29,797 nt of DNA from Paulinella micropora (lineage: Eukaryota; Cercozoa; Imbricatea; Euglyphida): positions 835,686 to 865,482 of the forward strand of contig BJOX01000033.1 in NCBI GenBank assembly GCA_009731375.1, written 5' to 3'. Each line of letters starts with the position of its first letter. Position 1 is the stretch's first letter. A program made the translations under genes and the position numbers. This document shows, piece after piece, positions 1-29,797 of this stretch. Under the pieces are notes generated by a model, which made no database searches, had not been told where the DNA came from, and worked only from the letters and a program-made list of their open reading frames with translations.

Positions 1-29
1 GGCCCCCCCCCCCCCCCCCCCCCCCCTCG

Positions 30-861
30 TCTTCCTAAGGTCGCTTTTCCTCTCATTCTCACATGCACAACTTTTACAGCCTTGGAGCAATCTCAGCCAT
101 TCATTTTGGTGCCGGCAAATTCGCTTCGGGTACGTACAATTGTGGGGCTGGGTTCCCCGGGGAGGGCCCCCCGGGCCCCCCCTTTCCACAGTCGACAGGG
201 TACGTTCCATTGCCGGAGGTAAGCGGCATGATCCCTTCCGGCACAACTCTTAGAGCCTTGAAGCATTCTCAGCCATTCATTTTGGTGCCTGCTCATTCGC
301 GTGGGGTACGTACAATTGCCGGGCTGGGGTTCCCGGGGGAGGGCCCCCCCTTCTCGACGGTACGTTCGATTGCCGGAGGAACCAGCAGAACGCATGTGTA
401 CGCTTTGGTGGCACAAAAACCTAAAATCTCTGGTTTTGTGCCACCTAGCACCAAAACTTTTGGATCTTCGAAGAGAGCTCACCGAGAGGTGTCGGGTACA
501 CCAAACATCAGCCTCAAACTCCCTTTGTTGTGCGCGAACGGCGCCTGGTGCGGCAAAATCTGAGTTTTCTGATTTTGACGCCACCCGGCACCACAGTTTT
601 TATATTTTCGAAGAGAGCTCATGAAGAAGTGTCAGATATGCCAAATATCAGCCGCTAAATCCCTCTTGTGTGCGCAAACGGCGCCTGGTGGCACAAAGAC
701 CTCAATTTCTGGTTTGTGTGCCACCCGCGACCAAAACGGTACGAACAATTGCAGGCTGGGGTTCCCGGGGGGGAGGGCCCCGGACCCCCACCTTCCCCGT
801 CGACAGGGTACGTCCCATTGCCGGAGGTACCGGCAAGTACTCCCAAAAAAACAAGAAAATT
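30..861 (+). repeat. GC-rich block of composite element, copy 1
   Basis: Short related sub-blocks recur: GTACGTTCAATTGCCGGAGG, GTGCGCAAACGGCGCCTGGT, GGGTTCCCGGGGGAGGGCCC and a CGTCGACAGGGTACG motif. The same set occurs at 2500-3120 on this strand and at 12600-13310 on the other strand. Open frames here are not coherent proteins. The first 29 bases are a poly-C run. Confidence 0.8.
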
Positions 862-1883
862 CGGCATTCAGGACACTCCCCTAACGCAAATATTTGCATG
901 AATTCCAAAAAAAATTGTACCACGATCAATATTGAGTCTGCGGCTAGCCATCCTGTCAATATGAGCTCCCAACTCTTCCTGGTTCACACAAACCATGATT
1001 TATAGGGACAGGTTAGTGCAAAAATAGGCCCAAAAAACAAGGAATTTTGGGATTGAGGACACTCCCCTAATGCAAATATTTGCGTGAATTCTAAAGAAAT
1101 TAGATCAGCATCAAAATCGAGTCTGCGGCTAGCCACCCTTTCAATATGAGCTCCCAACTCCTCCTGGTTCCCACAAACCATGATTTATGGGGACAGAGGT
1201 GGACGGGTTGGGGGTGGGGTACACAATTTCTATTTTCCCCCTCCCCCGGCAAGTACTGCTAAAAACAAGGAAATTTGGCATTCAGGACACTCCCCTAACG
1301 CAAATATTTGCGTGAATTCCAAAAAAATTATATCAGCATCAACACCGAATCTGGGGCTTGCCACCCTGTCAATGTGAGCTCCCAACTCCTCCTGGTTCCC
1401 GCAAACCGTGATCTATAGGGATTGGGGGGTGCAAAAAAAGGCCGAAAAAACAAGGAATTTTGACATTCAGGACACTCTGCTAACGCAAATATTTGCGCGA
1501 ATTCCAAAAAAATCATACCAACATCAAGATCAAATCTGGTGCTAGCTACCCTGTCCATGTGAGCTCCTAACTCCTCCTGGTTCACACAAACCAAGATTTA
1601 TAGGGACAGGAGTGCGAAAAAAAACCAAGGAAATTTGGCATTCAGGACACTCCCCTAACGCAAATATTTGCGTGAATTCCATAAAAAATCATATCAGCAT
1701 CAAGATCGAGTCTGGGGCTAACCACCCTGCAAATAAGAGCTCCCAACTCCTCCTCGTTCCGATAAACCATGATTTATGGGGACAGGGGTGCCGAAATGCG
1801 GGTGGGGGTGGGGGTGGGGTACACAATTTTCATTTTCCCCCTCCCCCCAAACCCTCTACCCCCTTCACCAACACATTTCAGGG
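862..1883 (+). repeat. Tandem array of about 180-bp monomers, copy 1
   Basis: Five diverged monomers (about 173-228 bases apart) share CATTCAGGACACTCCCCTAA, the 16-base palindrome ACGCAAATATTTGCGT, GGGGCTAGCCACCCTGTCAA, and GAGCTCCCAACTCCTCCTGG followed by a CACAAACCATGATTTATAGG block. The array ends in ACCAACACATTTCAGGG and an AAT tail. It directly follows the GC-rich block, as in the other two copies. Confidence 0.85.

Positions 1884-1928
<45 letters not shown>
1884..1928. repeat. (AAT)n
   Basis: A pure AAT tract follows the end TTTCAGGG of the composite element. The same junction is seen in reverse at 11971, so the tract may be the element's tail. Confidence 0.9.
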
Positions 1929-2129
1929 GTGCTTCTCTGTCAATGGCTGATGCATTTCTGCACATGCGCCTCCATCGTCTCACCCGTGAGGGGAGTACGA
2001 AGAATTGACGATAGGCTCTAATGACACCCCCGCAAGGGCAGTTCCAACACGTCCAGACGGAGCGGTATGTTCAATGAAAATACTGGTGGCACCGACGGGA
2101 ATCGAACTGGCGACAGGGCCCAGATGGTA
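1929..2129 (-). repeat. SINE-like unit, copy 1 (5' truncated)
   Basis: On the minus strand it carries the 3' half of the tRNA-like head (including CCAGTTCGATTCCCGTCGGT) and then a body ending in CATTGACAGAGAAGCACT before an ATT tail. It lacks the A-box half present at 4800-4821. It matches the fuller copy at 4555-4821. Confidence 0.75.
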
Positions 2130-2426
<297 letters not shown>

Positions 2427-3670
2427 GTAGGGGCTGCGCCAACACCTGAAGCCCGAGGGAGGGGGGGGGGGGGGGGCCCCCCCTTTTCCNNNNNNNNNNC
2501 CGGAGGTACCAGCAGAATGCAAGTGTAAGCTCTTGTGGCACAAAAACCTAAAATCTCTGGTTTTTGTGCCATCCGCCACCAAAACTTTTTTATCTCGAAG
2601 AGAGCGCACCTAGAGGTGTCGGGTTCACCAAACATCAGCCTCAAACTCCCTCAGGTGTGCGCAAACGGCGCCTGGTGGCGCAAAAACCCCAATTTTCCGG
2701 TGTGTATTCCACCCGGCGAAACAATTTTCATATTTTAGAAGAGAGCTCATCAAGAAGTGTCAGATACACCAAGTATCAGCCCCTACCTCCCTCTGGTGTG
2801 CGCAAACGGCGACTGGTGGCACAAGACTTCAATTTTCTGGTGTGGGTGCCACCCGCGACCAAAACGGGTACGTACAATCGCCGGGCTGGGGGGGACGGCC
2901 CCCCGGACCCCCCCTGCCCCGTCGACAGGGTACGTTCAATTGCCGGAGGTCGCCTGGTGGCACAAGACCTCAATTTTCTGGTTTGGGTGTCACCCGCGAC
3001 CAAAACGGGTACGTACAATCGCTGGGCTTGGGTTTCCGGGGGGCCCCTGGAACCCCCCTTCCCCGTCGACAATGTACGTTCAATTGCCGAAGGTACCGAC
3101 ACGTACTCCCAAAAAACCAGGAATTTCGGCATTCAGGACACTCCCCTAACGCAAATATTTACGTGAATCCAAAAAAATTATATAAGCATCAACATCGAGT
3201 CTGGGGCTAGCCACCCTGTCGATATGAGCTCCCAACTCTTCCTGGCTCACACAAACCATGATTTATTCCGAAGAGTGCAGAAAATAGGCTAAAAAACAAT
3301 GAATTTTCGCATTCAGGACACTCCCCAACGCAAATATTTGCGTGAATTCCAAAGAAATTATATCAGCATCAACATCCAGTCTGGGGCTAGCCATCCTGTC
3401 AATATGAGCTCCCAACTTCTCCTGGTGCACACACACCATGATTTATTCCGACAGGGGTGCGAAAAAAGAAGGAATTTGGCATTCAGGACACTGCCCTAAC
3501 GCAAATATTGCGTGAATTCCAAAAAAATCATATCAGCAACATCAAGTCTGGGGCTAACCACCCTTCCAATATGAGCTCCCAACTCCTCCTCGTCCCACAA
3601 CCCATGATTTATTCCGACAGGGGTGCCGATTTGTGGGTGGGTGGGGGGGGGGGGGGGACACAATTTTCCC
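2427..3670 (+). repeat. Composite element, copy 2
   Basis: It starts with AGGGGCTGCGCCAACACCTG, the same terminus as the minus-strand copy ending at 13323. It contains a GC-rich block (to about 3120) and three monomers with the palindrome-bearing core at about 3131, 3310 and 3479. It runs into a gap of 171 N at 3671. A 10-N gap lies at 2490-2499. Inside the GC-rich block, a segment of about 120 bases (GGTGGCACAAGACTTCAATT onward) is tandemly repeated. Confidence 0.85.
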
Positions 3671-3841
3671 NNNNNNNNNNNNNNNNNNNNNNNNNNNNNN
3701 NNNNNNNNNNNNNNNNNNNNNNNNNNNNNNNNNNNNNNNNNNNNNNNNNNNNNNNNNNNNNNNNNNNNNNNNNNNNNNNNNNNNNNNNNNNNNNNNNNNN
3801 NNNNNNNNNNNNNNNNNNNNNNNNNNNNNNNNNNNNNNNNN

Positions 3842-4149
3842 TACACCAAGCGCGGTTGCTAGAGCTGCCTCGAAACCCCACCCATAACAATCTGGTGTCT
3901 GCTGGGTCCTGGGCTATCAACCAGCATATGCGGAGTTTAAGATCTTTTACGCGCGCAACGACCCTCCTCCCCAGCATCTACCACCAAAGGGTTATGACTT
4001 GGCGTCACAGTTTAACGCCTTGAGGCCATTGGGCTGGAACTCTGTTTAGCAAGTGTGACTAGGTTTTTTCATCGGGATTTCCCTCAAATATGTCACAGTC
4101 AACACTCCAAGGCAGATTTACTATATCTGAGGCGTACTGATGCAGCTAA
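3842..4149 (-). repeat. 493-bp unit, inverted partial copy
   Basis: The reverse complement matches the unit at 5152-6098. The copy spans the unit-to-unit junction (GGGAAATCCCGATGAAAAAA), so it derives from a tandem or circular form. It begins at an assembly gap and ends in an AAT tract. Confidence 0.85.
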
Positions 4150-4194
<45 letters not shown>

Positions 4195-4262
4195 TATAAT
4201 AAAAATAAAAATAATAATAATAACAATAACTAACAATAACAATAATGATGATGATGATGATG

Positions 4263-4337
<75 letters not shown>

Positions 4338-4346
4338 GTAATAATA

Positions 4347-4377
<31 letters not shown>

Positions 4378-4508
4378 TGATAATAATAATAATAATAATA
4401 ATAATAATAGTAATAATAATAGTAATAGTAATAATAATAATAATAATCATAATAATAATCATAATAATAATCATAATAATAATCATAATAATAATCATAA
4501 TAATAATC

Positions 4509-4554
<46 letters not shown>
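4150..4554. repeat. Long (AAT)n with variant blocks
   Basis: About 400 bases of AAT repeat with AAAAAT, AACAAT and GATGAT interruptions. A 12-base higher-order repeat (AATAATAATCAT) occurs at about 4444-4512. Confidence 0.95.
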
Positions 4555-4556
<2 letters not shown>

Positions 4557-4821
4557 GTGCTTCTCTGTCAATGGCTGATGCATTTCTGCACATGCGCCTC
4601 CATCTTCTCACCCGTGAGGGGAGTACGAAGAATTGACGATAAGCTCTAATGACACCCCCGCAAGGGCAGTTCCAACACTTCCAGACGGGCCGGTATGTTC
4701 AATGAAAATACTGGTCCAGACGGATCGGTATGTTCAATGAAAATACTGGTGGCACCGACGGGAATCGAACTGGCGACAGGGCCCAGATGGTAGAACTTGA
4801 CCACTGGGCTATCACGGTGTC

Positions 4822-4822
<1 letters not shown>
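4555..4822 (-). repeat. SINE-like unit with tRNA-type head, fullest copy
   Basis: On the minus strand it starts GACACCGTGATAGCCCAGTG, an A-box-like TAGCCCAGTGG. A B-box-like GTTCGATTCC follows about 40 bases later, and the head ends CGGTGCC, which can pair with GACACCG at six of seven positions. A body and an ATT tail follow. A 37-base segment (ATCGGTATGTTCAATGAAAA) is tandemly duplicated at 4682-4751. The head fits a tRNA-derived SINE with a pol III promoter. Other T- and D-arm pairs are poor, so it is not a functional tRNA. Confidence 0.65.
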
Positions 4823-4860
<38 letters not shown>

Positions 4861-4879
4861 TAATAATAATAATAATGAT

Positions 4880-4917
<38 letters not shown>
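4823..4917. repeat. (AAT)n then (ATC)n
   Basis: Trinucleotide repeats fill the sequence between the SINE-like unit and the acceptor of the first recognised gene exon. Confidence 0.9.
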
Positions 4918-4947
4918 AGCTATAATCATGTTTCTTTGGTTTGACAG

Positions 4948-26656
<21,709 letters not shown>

Positions 26657-26728
26657 TACCATGATTATGATTCGCTTGGCAAGAAGTCAAGCTCGGAATG
26701 AAGATTCTTCTTCACTATTACCATCTGC
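26657..26728 (+). repeat. Tandem partial copy of the terminal-exon region
   Basis: CGCTTGGCAAGAAGTCAAGC and the following TCGGAATGAAGATTCTTCTTC repeat, with deletions and substitutions, the segment that starts CTCGCCAAGCGCACGG at 26601 and ends in ACTAATACCAT. The offset is about 65 bases. Confidence 0.6.
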
Positions 26729-26920
26729 AGTCCAGGGGCAAATATATATACGTACATACGCACATTCACATACAAAAAATACGATACATACAATACATAC
26801 AACACGCCAGCTTTGATCTCAGCTTGCTTACTCCATAGCAGTGATACGGCAATGCTGATTTTATCGGTCACCTCCACAAAATGTGGTCAGGTTGCCGATA
26901 AAGCTACATGTGCGGCGCGC

Positions 26921-26981
26921 CAAATTTGACGTGTTTTGCGGGCTCGCGGGCCCGGCTGGCCCGCAAAACACGCCAAATTTG
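26921..26981. other. Strong hairpin-forming inverted repeat
   Basis: Arms at 26921-26943 (CAAATTTGACGTGTTTTGCG + GGC) and 26959-26981 are complementary at 22 of 23 positions, with a 15-base GC-rich loop. It lies about 270 bases downstream of the last candidate exon. It could act in the transcript 3' region or be a small foldback element. Confidence 0.85.
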
Positions 26982-27171
26982 TCAAGCTTAGGAGCAAGGG
27001 CTTTCAAGTGAGGTGCTCATGATTGCTGTATCATTAACATTAGCCGAGAACAATACTGTCAAAGTTGAATGGTAAGTGATAGGATACTGCTGAAGCTAGC
27101 ATGTGAAAGTTCAGGACAAGACCTTGCCAACGGTGTGTATTTTGTACTTTCGTATCTCAAACATTGATCGA

Positions 27172-27172
<1 letters not shown>

Positions 27173-27222
<50 letters not shown>

Positions 27223-27232
27223 NNNNNNNNNN

Positions 27233-27278
<46 letters not shown>
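27173..27278. repeat. Poly-A tract with gap
   Basis: About 96 A residues around a 10-N gap (27223-27232). It could be the tail of a retroposed copy on the plus strand, but no recognisable element lies directly upstream. Confidence 0.9.
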
Positions 27279-27280
<2 letters not shown>

Positions 27281-27326
27281 TTCACAGTTGGGCTGCTTTG
27301 CCACTTAAAGCGCCCCGGAAACATAT

Positions 27327-27935
27327 TATGTATGTATGTATGTATGTATGTATGTATGTATGTATGTATGTATGTATGTTGTATGCATGTATGTATGTAT
27401 GTATGTGTGTATGCATGTATGTATGTCATGCATGTATGTAGCATAGGTATAGATAGGTTTCTGTGTTGGGTGTGAGTGAGCTACCCTAGACCAGACAAAA
27501 TCTATAAATACCTGTATATGCTACATACATCCATGACTTACATACATGCATGCATGCATGCATACATACATACACACATACATACATACATACATGCATG
27601 CATGCATACATACATACATACATACATACGTACATACATACATACATTTTTTACATAGGTACATACATACATACATACACACATACATACATACATACAT
27701 ACATTCATACATACATACATACATACATGCATACATACATGCATACATACATACATACATACATGCATACATACATAAATACATGCATGCATACATACAT
27801 ACATGCATGCATACAATACATACATACATACACACACACATACATACATACATGCCTACATACATACGTGCATGCATGCATACATACATGCATGCATGCA
27901 TACATATAATACATGCATGCATACCTACATACATG
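27327..27935. repeat. (TATG)n and inverted (ATAC)n
   Basis: A TATG tract (27327-27430) and its complement (27537-27935) flank about 100 bases of unique sequence. Confidence 0.95.
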
Positions 27936-28203
27936 CATGCCGCCGTAAATTTTAGGAAAATGTTACAGTTAAATTTGAAAATTCAAAATTTTGACAAAAA
28001 AACGAAAAAGTAAATAACTATTTCTGAAGACGGTGACGGTATTAATATTAATAGATAGTAACCCAAAATCGAAAAAATTATTTTTTGTTGACACTTGAAT
28101 GTCGCTAGCAATATTAATATTAATCAAATATGAATTATTCCTAACGACACGCCCGGGGGAGTACTACTGAGACAAACGACTGTCATCATCATTAAGAACA
28201 TTA
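27936..28203. other. AT-rich unique sequence
   Basis: No gene is visible. The palindrome ATTAATATTAAT occurs twice (about 28041 and 28112). It lies just past the stop codon of the candidate minus-strand gene and could be its 3' flank. Confidence 0.5.
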
Positions 28204-28269
28204 TTAAAATGCTTCTGGCGGTTTCTCACTGCTGCGGCTTGAACCCTTGAACCACTCTCCGACAACTTC
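28204..28269 (-). CDS. Candidate terminal exon of a minus-strand gene
   Basis: On the minus strand, the acceptor ccctctcag is followed by a reading EVVGEWFKGSSRSSEKPPEA, then F and TAA at 28204. The phase is assumed. Two upstream places on the minus strand (ending at about 28368 and 29109) repeat the first bases GAAGTTGTCGGAGAGTGG, in the same way as the exon-edge copies of the kelch gene. Product unknown; a short hydrophilic C-terminus. Confidence 0.35.
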   Translation of the reverse strand, partial: EVVGEWFKGSSRSSEKPPEAF

Positions 28270-28440
28270 CTGAGAGGGAGTCTGAGTCAGCCCGAATCTT
28301 CTTGCCGAAAGCACTAGTGTGTGACTATTATTAATAATACTTTCCCACTCTCCGACAACTTCCTCAGAAGTCTGAGTCAGCCCGAATCTTCTTGCCGAAA
28401 GCACTAGTGTGTGACTATTATTAATTAATAATACTTTTAC
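28250..28440 (-). repeat. 95-bp tandem duplication
   Basis: Two units share CAGCCCGAATCTTCTTGCCG, AAAGCACTAGTGTGTGACTA and TTATTAATAATACTTT, and each has the CTCCGACAACTTCCT edge of the terminal exon. The downstream unit (minus sense) runs into the complete exon. Confidence 0.85.
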
Positions 28441-28484
28441 CACCGTTCACTACCACTACCACTACCACTGGCCGTACTTGAACG

Positions 28485-28560
28485 GTAACAGTACCACTGC
28501 CACTACTACTTTCCGCTGATCGACTTTCAAGAAATGAAGAACGCTTGCTTTTCGTAGAGT
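28485..28560 (-). CDS. Possible serine-rich exon
   Basis: The minus-strand frame reads STKSKRSSFLESRSAESS and then SGSGTVT, with ordinary codon variety and a basic-serine composition like the neighbouring candidate exon. No clean acceptor was identified. The call is tentative. Confidence 0.25.
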
Positions 28561-28634
28561 TAAAAAGGAAGCACGTATTAATAAGAAGGCGAACATCAGT
28601 CATCACAGGGGCGAACAAACTACTAATACTATAC

Positions 28635-28963
<329 letters not shown>

Positions 28964-28974
28964 GGTACAGTAAC

Positions 28975-29036
28975 TACTAGCTGGCTCGCCGGCCTCATGC
29001 TCGGGCAGGACGGGTTCTTTTATGACATCGGAATCT
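28975..29036 (-). pseudogene. Partial copy of the 29117-29345 exon
   Basis: The minus-strand frame reads DVIKEPVLPEHEAGEPASS, which aligns with DVTKDAGQPQNETGEPASS in the larger exon and passes into an AGT (Ser) repeat in the same way. The similarity is kept at the protein level, so it could be a genuine second exon. Confidence 0.5.
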
Positions 29037-29116
29037 ATTATTATTATTTAATAATGAAGCGCTACTGCTAGTACTATTTGTACGTCAGCCACTCTGCGAC
29101 AACTTCCTCTTCTTAC

Positions 29117-29184
29117 CAACAGGACTACTCCTACCAGCACCACCAACACCATTACTACCACCACCACCACCACCACTACTACTG

Positions 29185-29241
<57 letters not shown>

Positions 29242-29345
29242 GCCGGCTCGCCGGTCTCATTCTGGGGCTGGCCAGCGTCTTTGGTCACATCGCTAGGCTT
29301 GTTGGTTGAACCAAGATAGGACAGATCCAGACCAGCGGATAGACT
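29117..29345 (-). CDS. Candidate exon: serine/glycine-rich protein
   Basis: On the minus strand it follows the acceptor gtttatacag and is followed by a strong donor gtaaga. It reads SLSAGLDLSYLGSTNKPS, DVTKDAGQPQNETGEPA, a run of about 20 Ser encoded by AGT repeat, six Gly, then SNGVGGAGRSSPV. If the donor is not used, the frame continues GKKRKLSQSG, which resembles a nuclear localisation signal. No family was recognised. The gene would continue beyond the window on its 5' side. Confidence 0.45.
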
Positions 29346-29359
29346 CTGTATAAACACGC

Positions 29360-29360
<1 letters not shown>

Positions 29361-29450
<90 letters not shown>

Positions 29451-29525
29451 TAGATAGTAGATAGATAGATTGGTGGTAGATAGATAGATAGATAGATAGA
29501 TAGATGGATAGATGGATAGATAGAC

Positions 29526-29570
<45 letters not shown>
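29361..29570. repeat. (GATA)n
   Basis: Tetranucleotide repeat lies between the acceptor of the minus-strand candidate exon and the third 400-bp repeat. Confidence 0.95.
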
Positions 29571-29573
<3 letters not shown>

Positions 29574-29797
29574 GAAATATCGACTAATGTCAGAAAAAAG
29601 GAGCTTCTGATTTCGTCAACCAGGAAGTCTGTGGGTAAAGTATTAACCCGATGCCCAGCTAAGCCGTGATGTTTGCACGGAAGGGACTGATACAGGCAAT
29701 ACCAAAGCTTCCTAGTACCAGGCGGGGCCAGGGCTCGTTCCATAAAGCGCCCCTTGCAGAACGAGCTCCCACCTCCATTACAGAGGGCCCAGTAAGC
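29571..29797 (-). repeat. 400-bp interspersed repeat, copy 3 (cut by window end)
   Basis: Reverse complement of the 3' part of 8660-9059 (GATGAAATATCGACTAATGT to GCCCAGTAAGC). It again abuts a GATA/TATC repeat. Confidence 0.92.

Noticed and set aside
4751-4821. Functional tRNA gene on the minus strand
   Set aside because: A and B boxes and the acceptor-like stem are present, but D- and T-arm pairing is poor and truncated copies exist next to AAT tails; a SINE head is the better explanation.
27173-27278. Poly-A tract as a polyadenylated gene end or retroposed pseudogene
   Set aside because: No AATAAA-type signal or recognisable retrocopy lies upstream, and the tract contains an assembly gap.

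Overview
The window is nuclear DNA from a eukaryote. It has spliceosomal introns with GT-AG borders, a kelch-repeat gene cut into at least 16 small exons, a SINE-like family with a tRNA-type A/B-box head, an interstitial TTAGGG-like tract, and microsatellites covering well over half of the bases. The lineage cannot be decided from the sequence; an alga or other protist, or an invertebrate with a repeat-inflated genome, would all fit. No bacterial, organellar or viral gene is visible. Almost every long open frame is a translated microsatellite and carries no coding information.

Main gene, plus strand, from 4948 to about 26.65 kb. It encodes a short charged, probably helical N-terminal part (exons at 4948, 6247, 6822 and 8288) and then six kelch repeats (8288 to 25970). 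Exon phases match across the junctions from 8288 to 20800, and the joined product reads as one uninterrupted kelch propeller. One beta-strand of repeat 6 is missing; its exon should lie between 20801 and 23407, where there is a 121-base assembly gap. The true start lies upstream or was not recognised, and the C-terminal exon is uncertain. Most introns run from donor to acceptor as simple-sequence DNA: ACTC, TATC, TTGA, ACATT, ATT, CTA, GAT, AGT, GAA or CT.

The most striking feature is that at least six exons of this gene are accompanied in their flanking introns by partial, diverged copies of their own edges. Copies upstream of an exon carry the acceptor plus the 5' part of the exon. Copies downstream carry the 3' part plus the donor. 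Each is separated from the next by microsatellite. About 32 such 'exon-edge echoes' can be seen: three at 7.8-8.0 kb, one at 9.25 kb, two upstream and four downstream of the exon at 15.96 kb, four upstream of the exon at 19.04 kb, one upstream and nine downstream of the exon at 20.7 kb, and seven upstream and one downstream of the exon at 25.93 kb. A second candidate gene (minus strand, 28.2-29.35 kb) appears to follow the same pattern.

Region by region: 1-3670 holds two plus-strand copies of a composite repeat (a GC-rich block followed by tandem monomers of about 180 bp that carry a perfect palindrome), with SINE-like units between them. 3842-6100 holds a 493-bp unit, tandemly duplicated and also present inverted, plus a fuller SINE-like copy and the first gene exon. 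6.2-17.1 kb is gene plus microsatellite introns, with a full-length minus-strand composite element bracketed by two direct copies of a 180-bp repeat. 17.2-20.5 kb holds an inverted pair of 330-bp repeats around a kelch exon. 20.5-23.5 kb holds the largest echo array and long GAA/AGT/CT tracts. 23.5-28.2 kb is the last gene part with long CATA/GATG tracts, a strong hairpin and a poly-A tract. 28.2-29.8 kb holds the minus-strand serine-rich candidate gene and a third copy of a 400-bp repeat.
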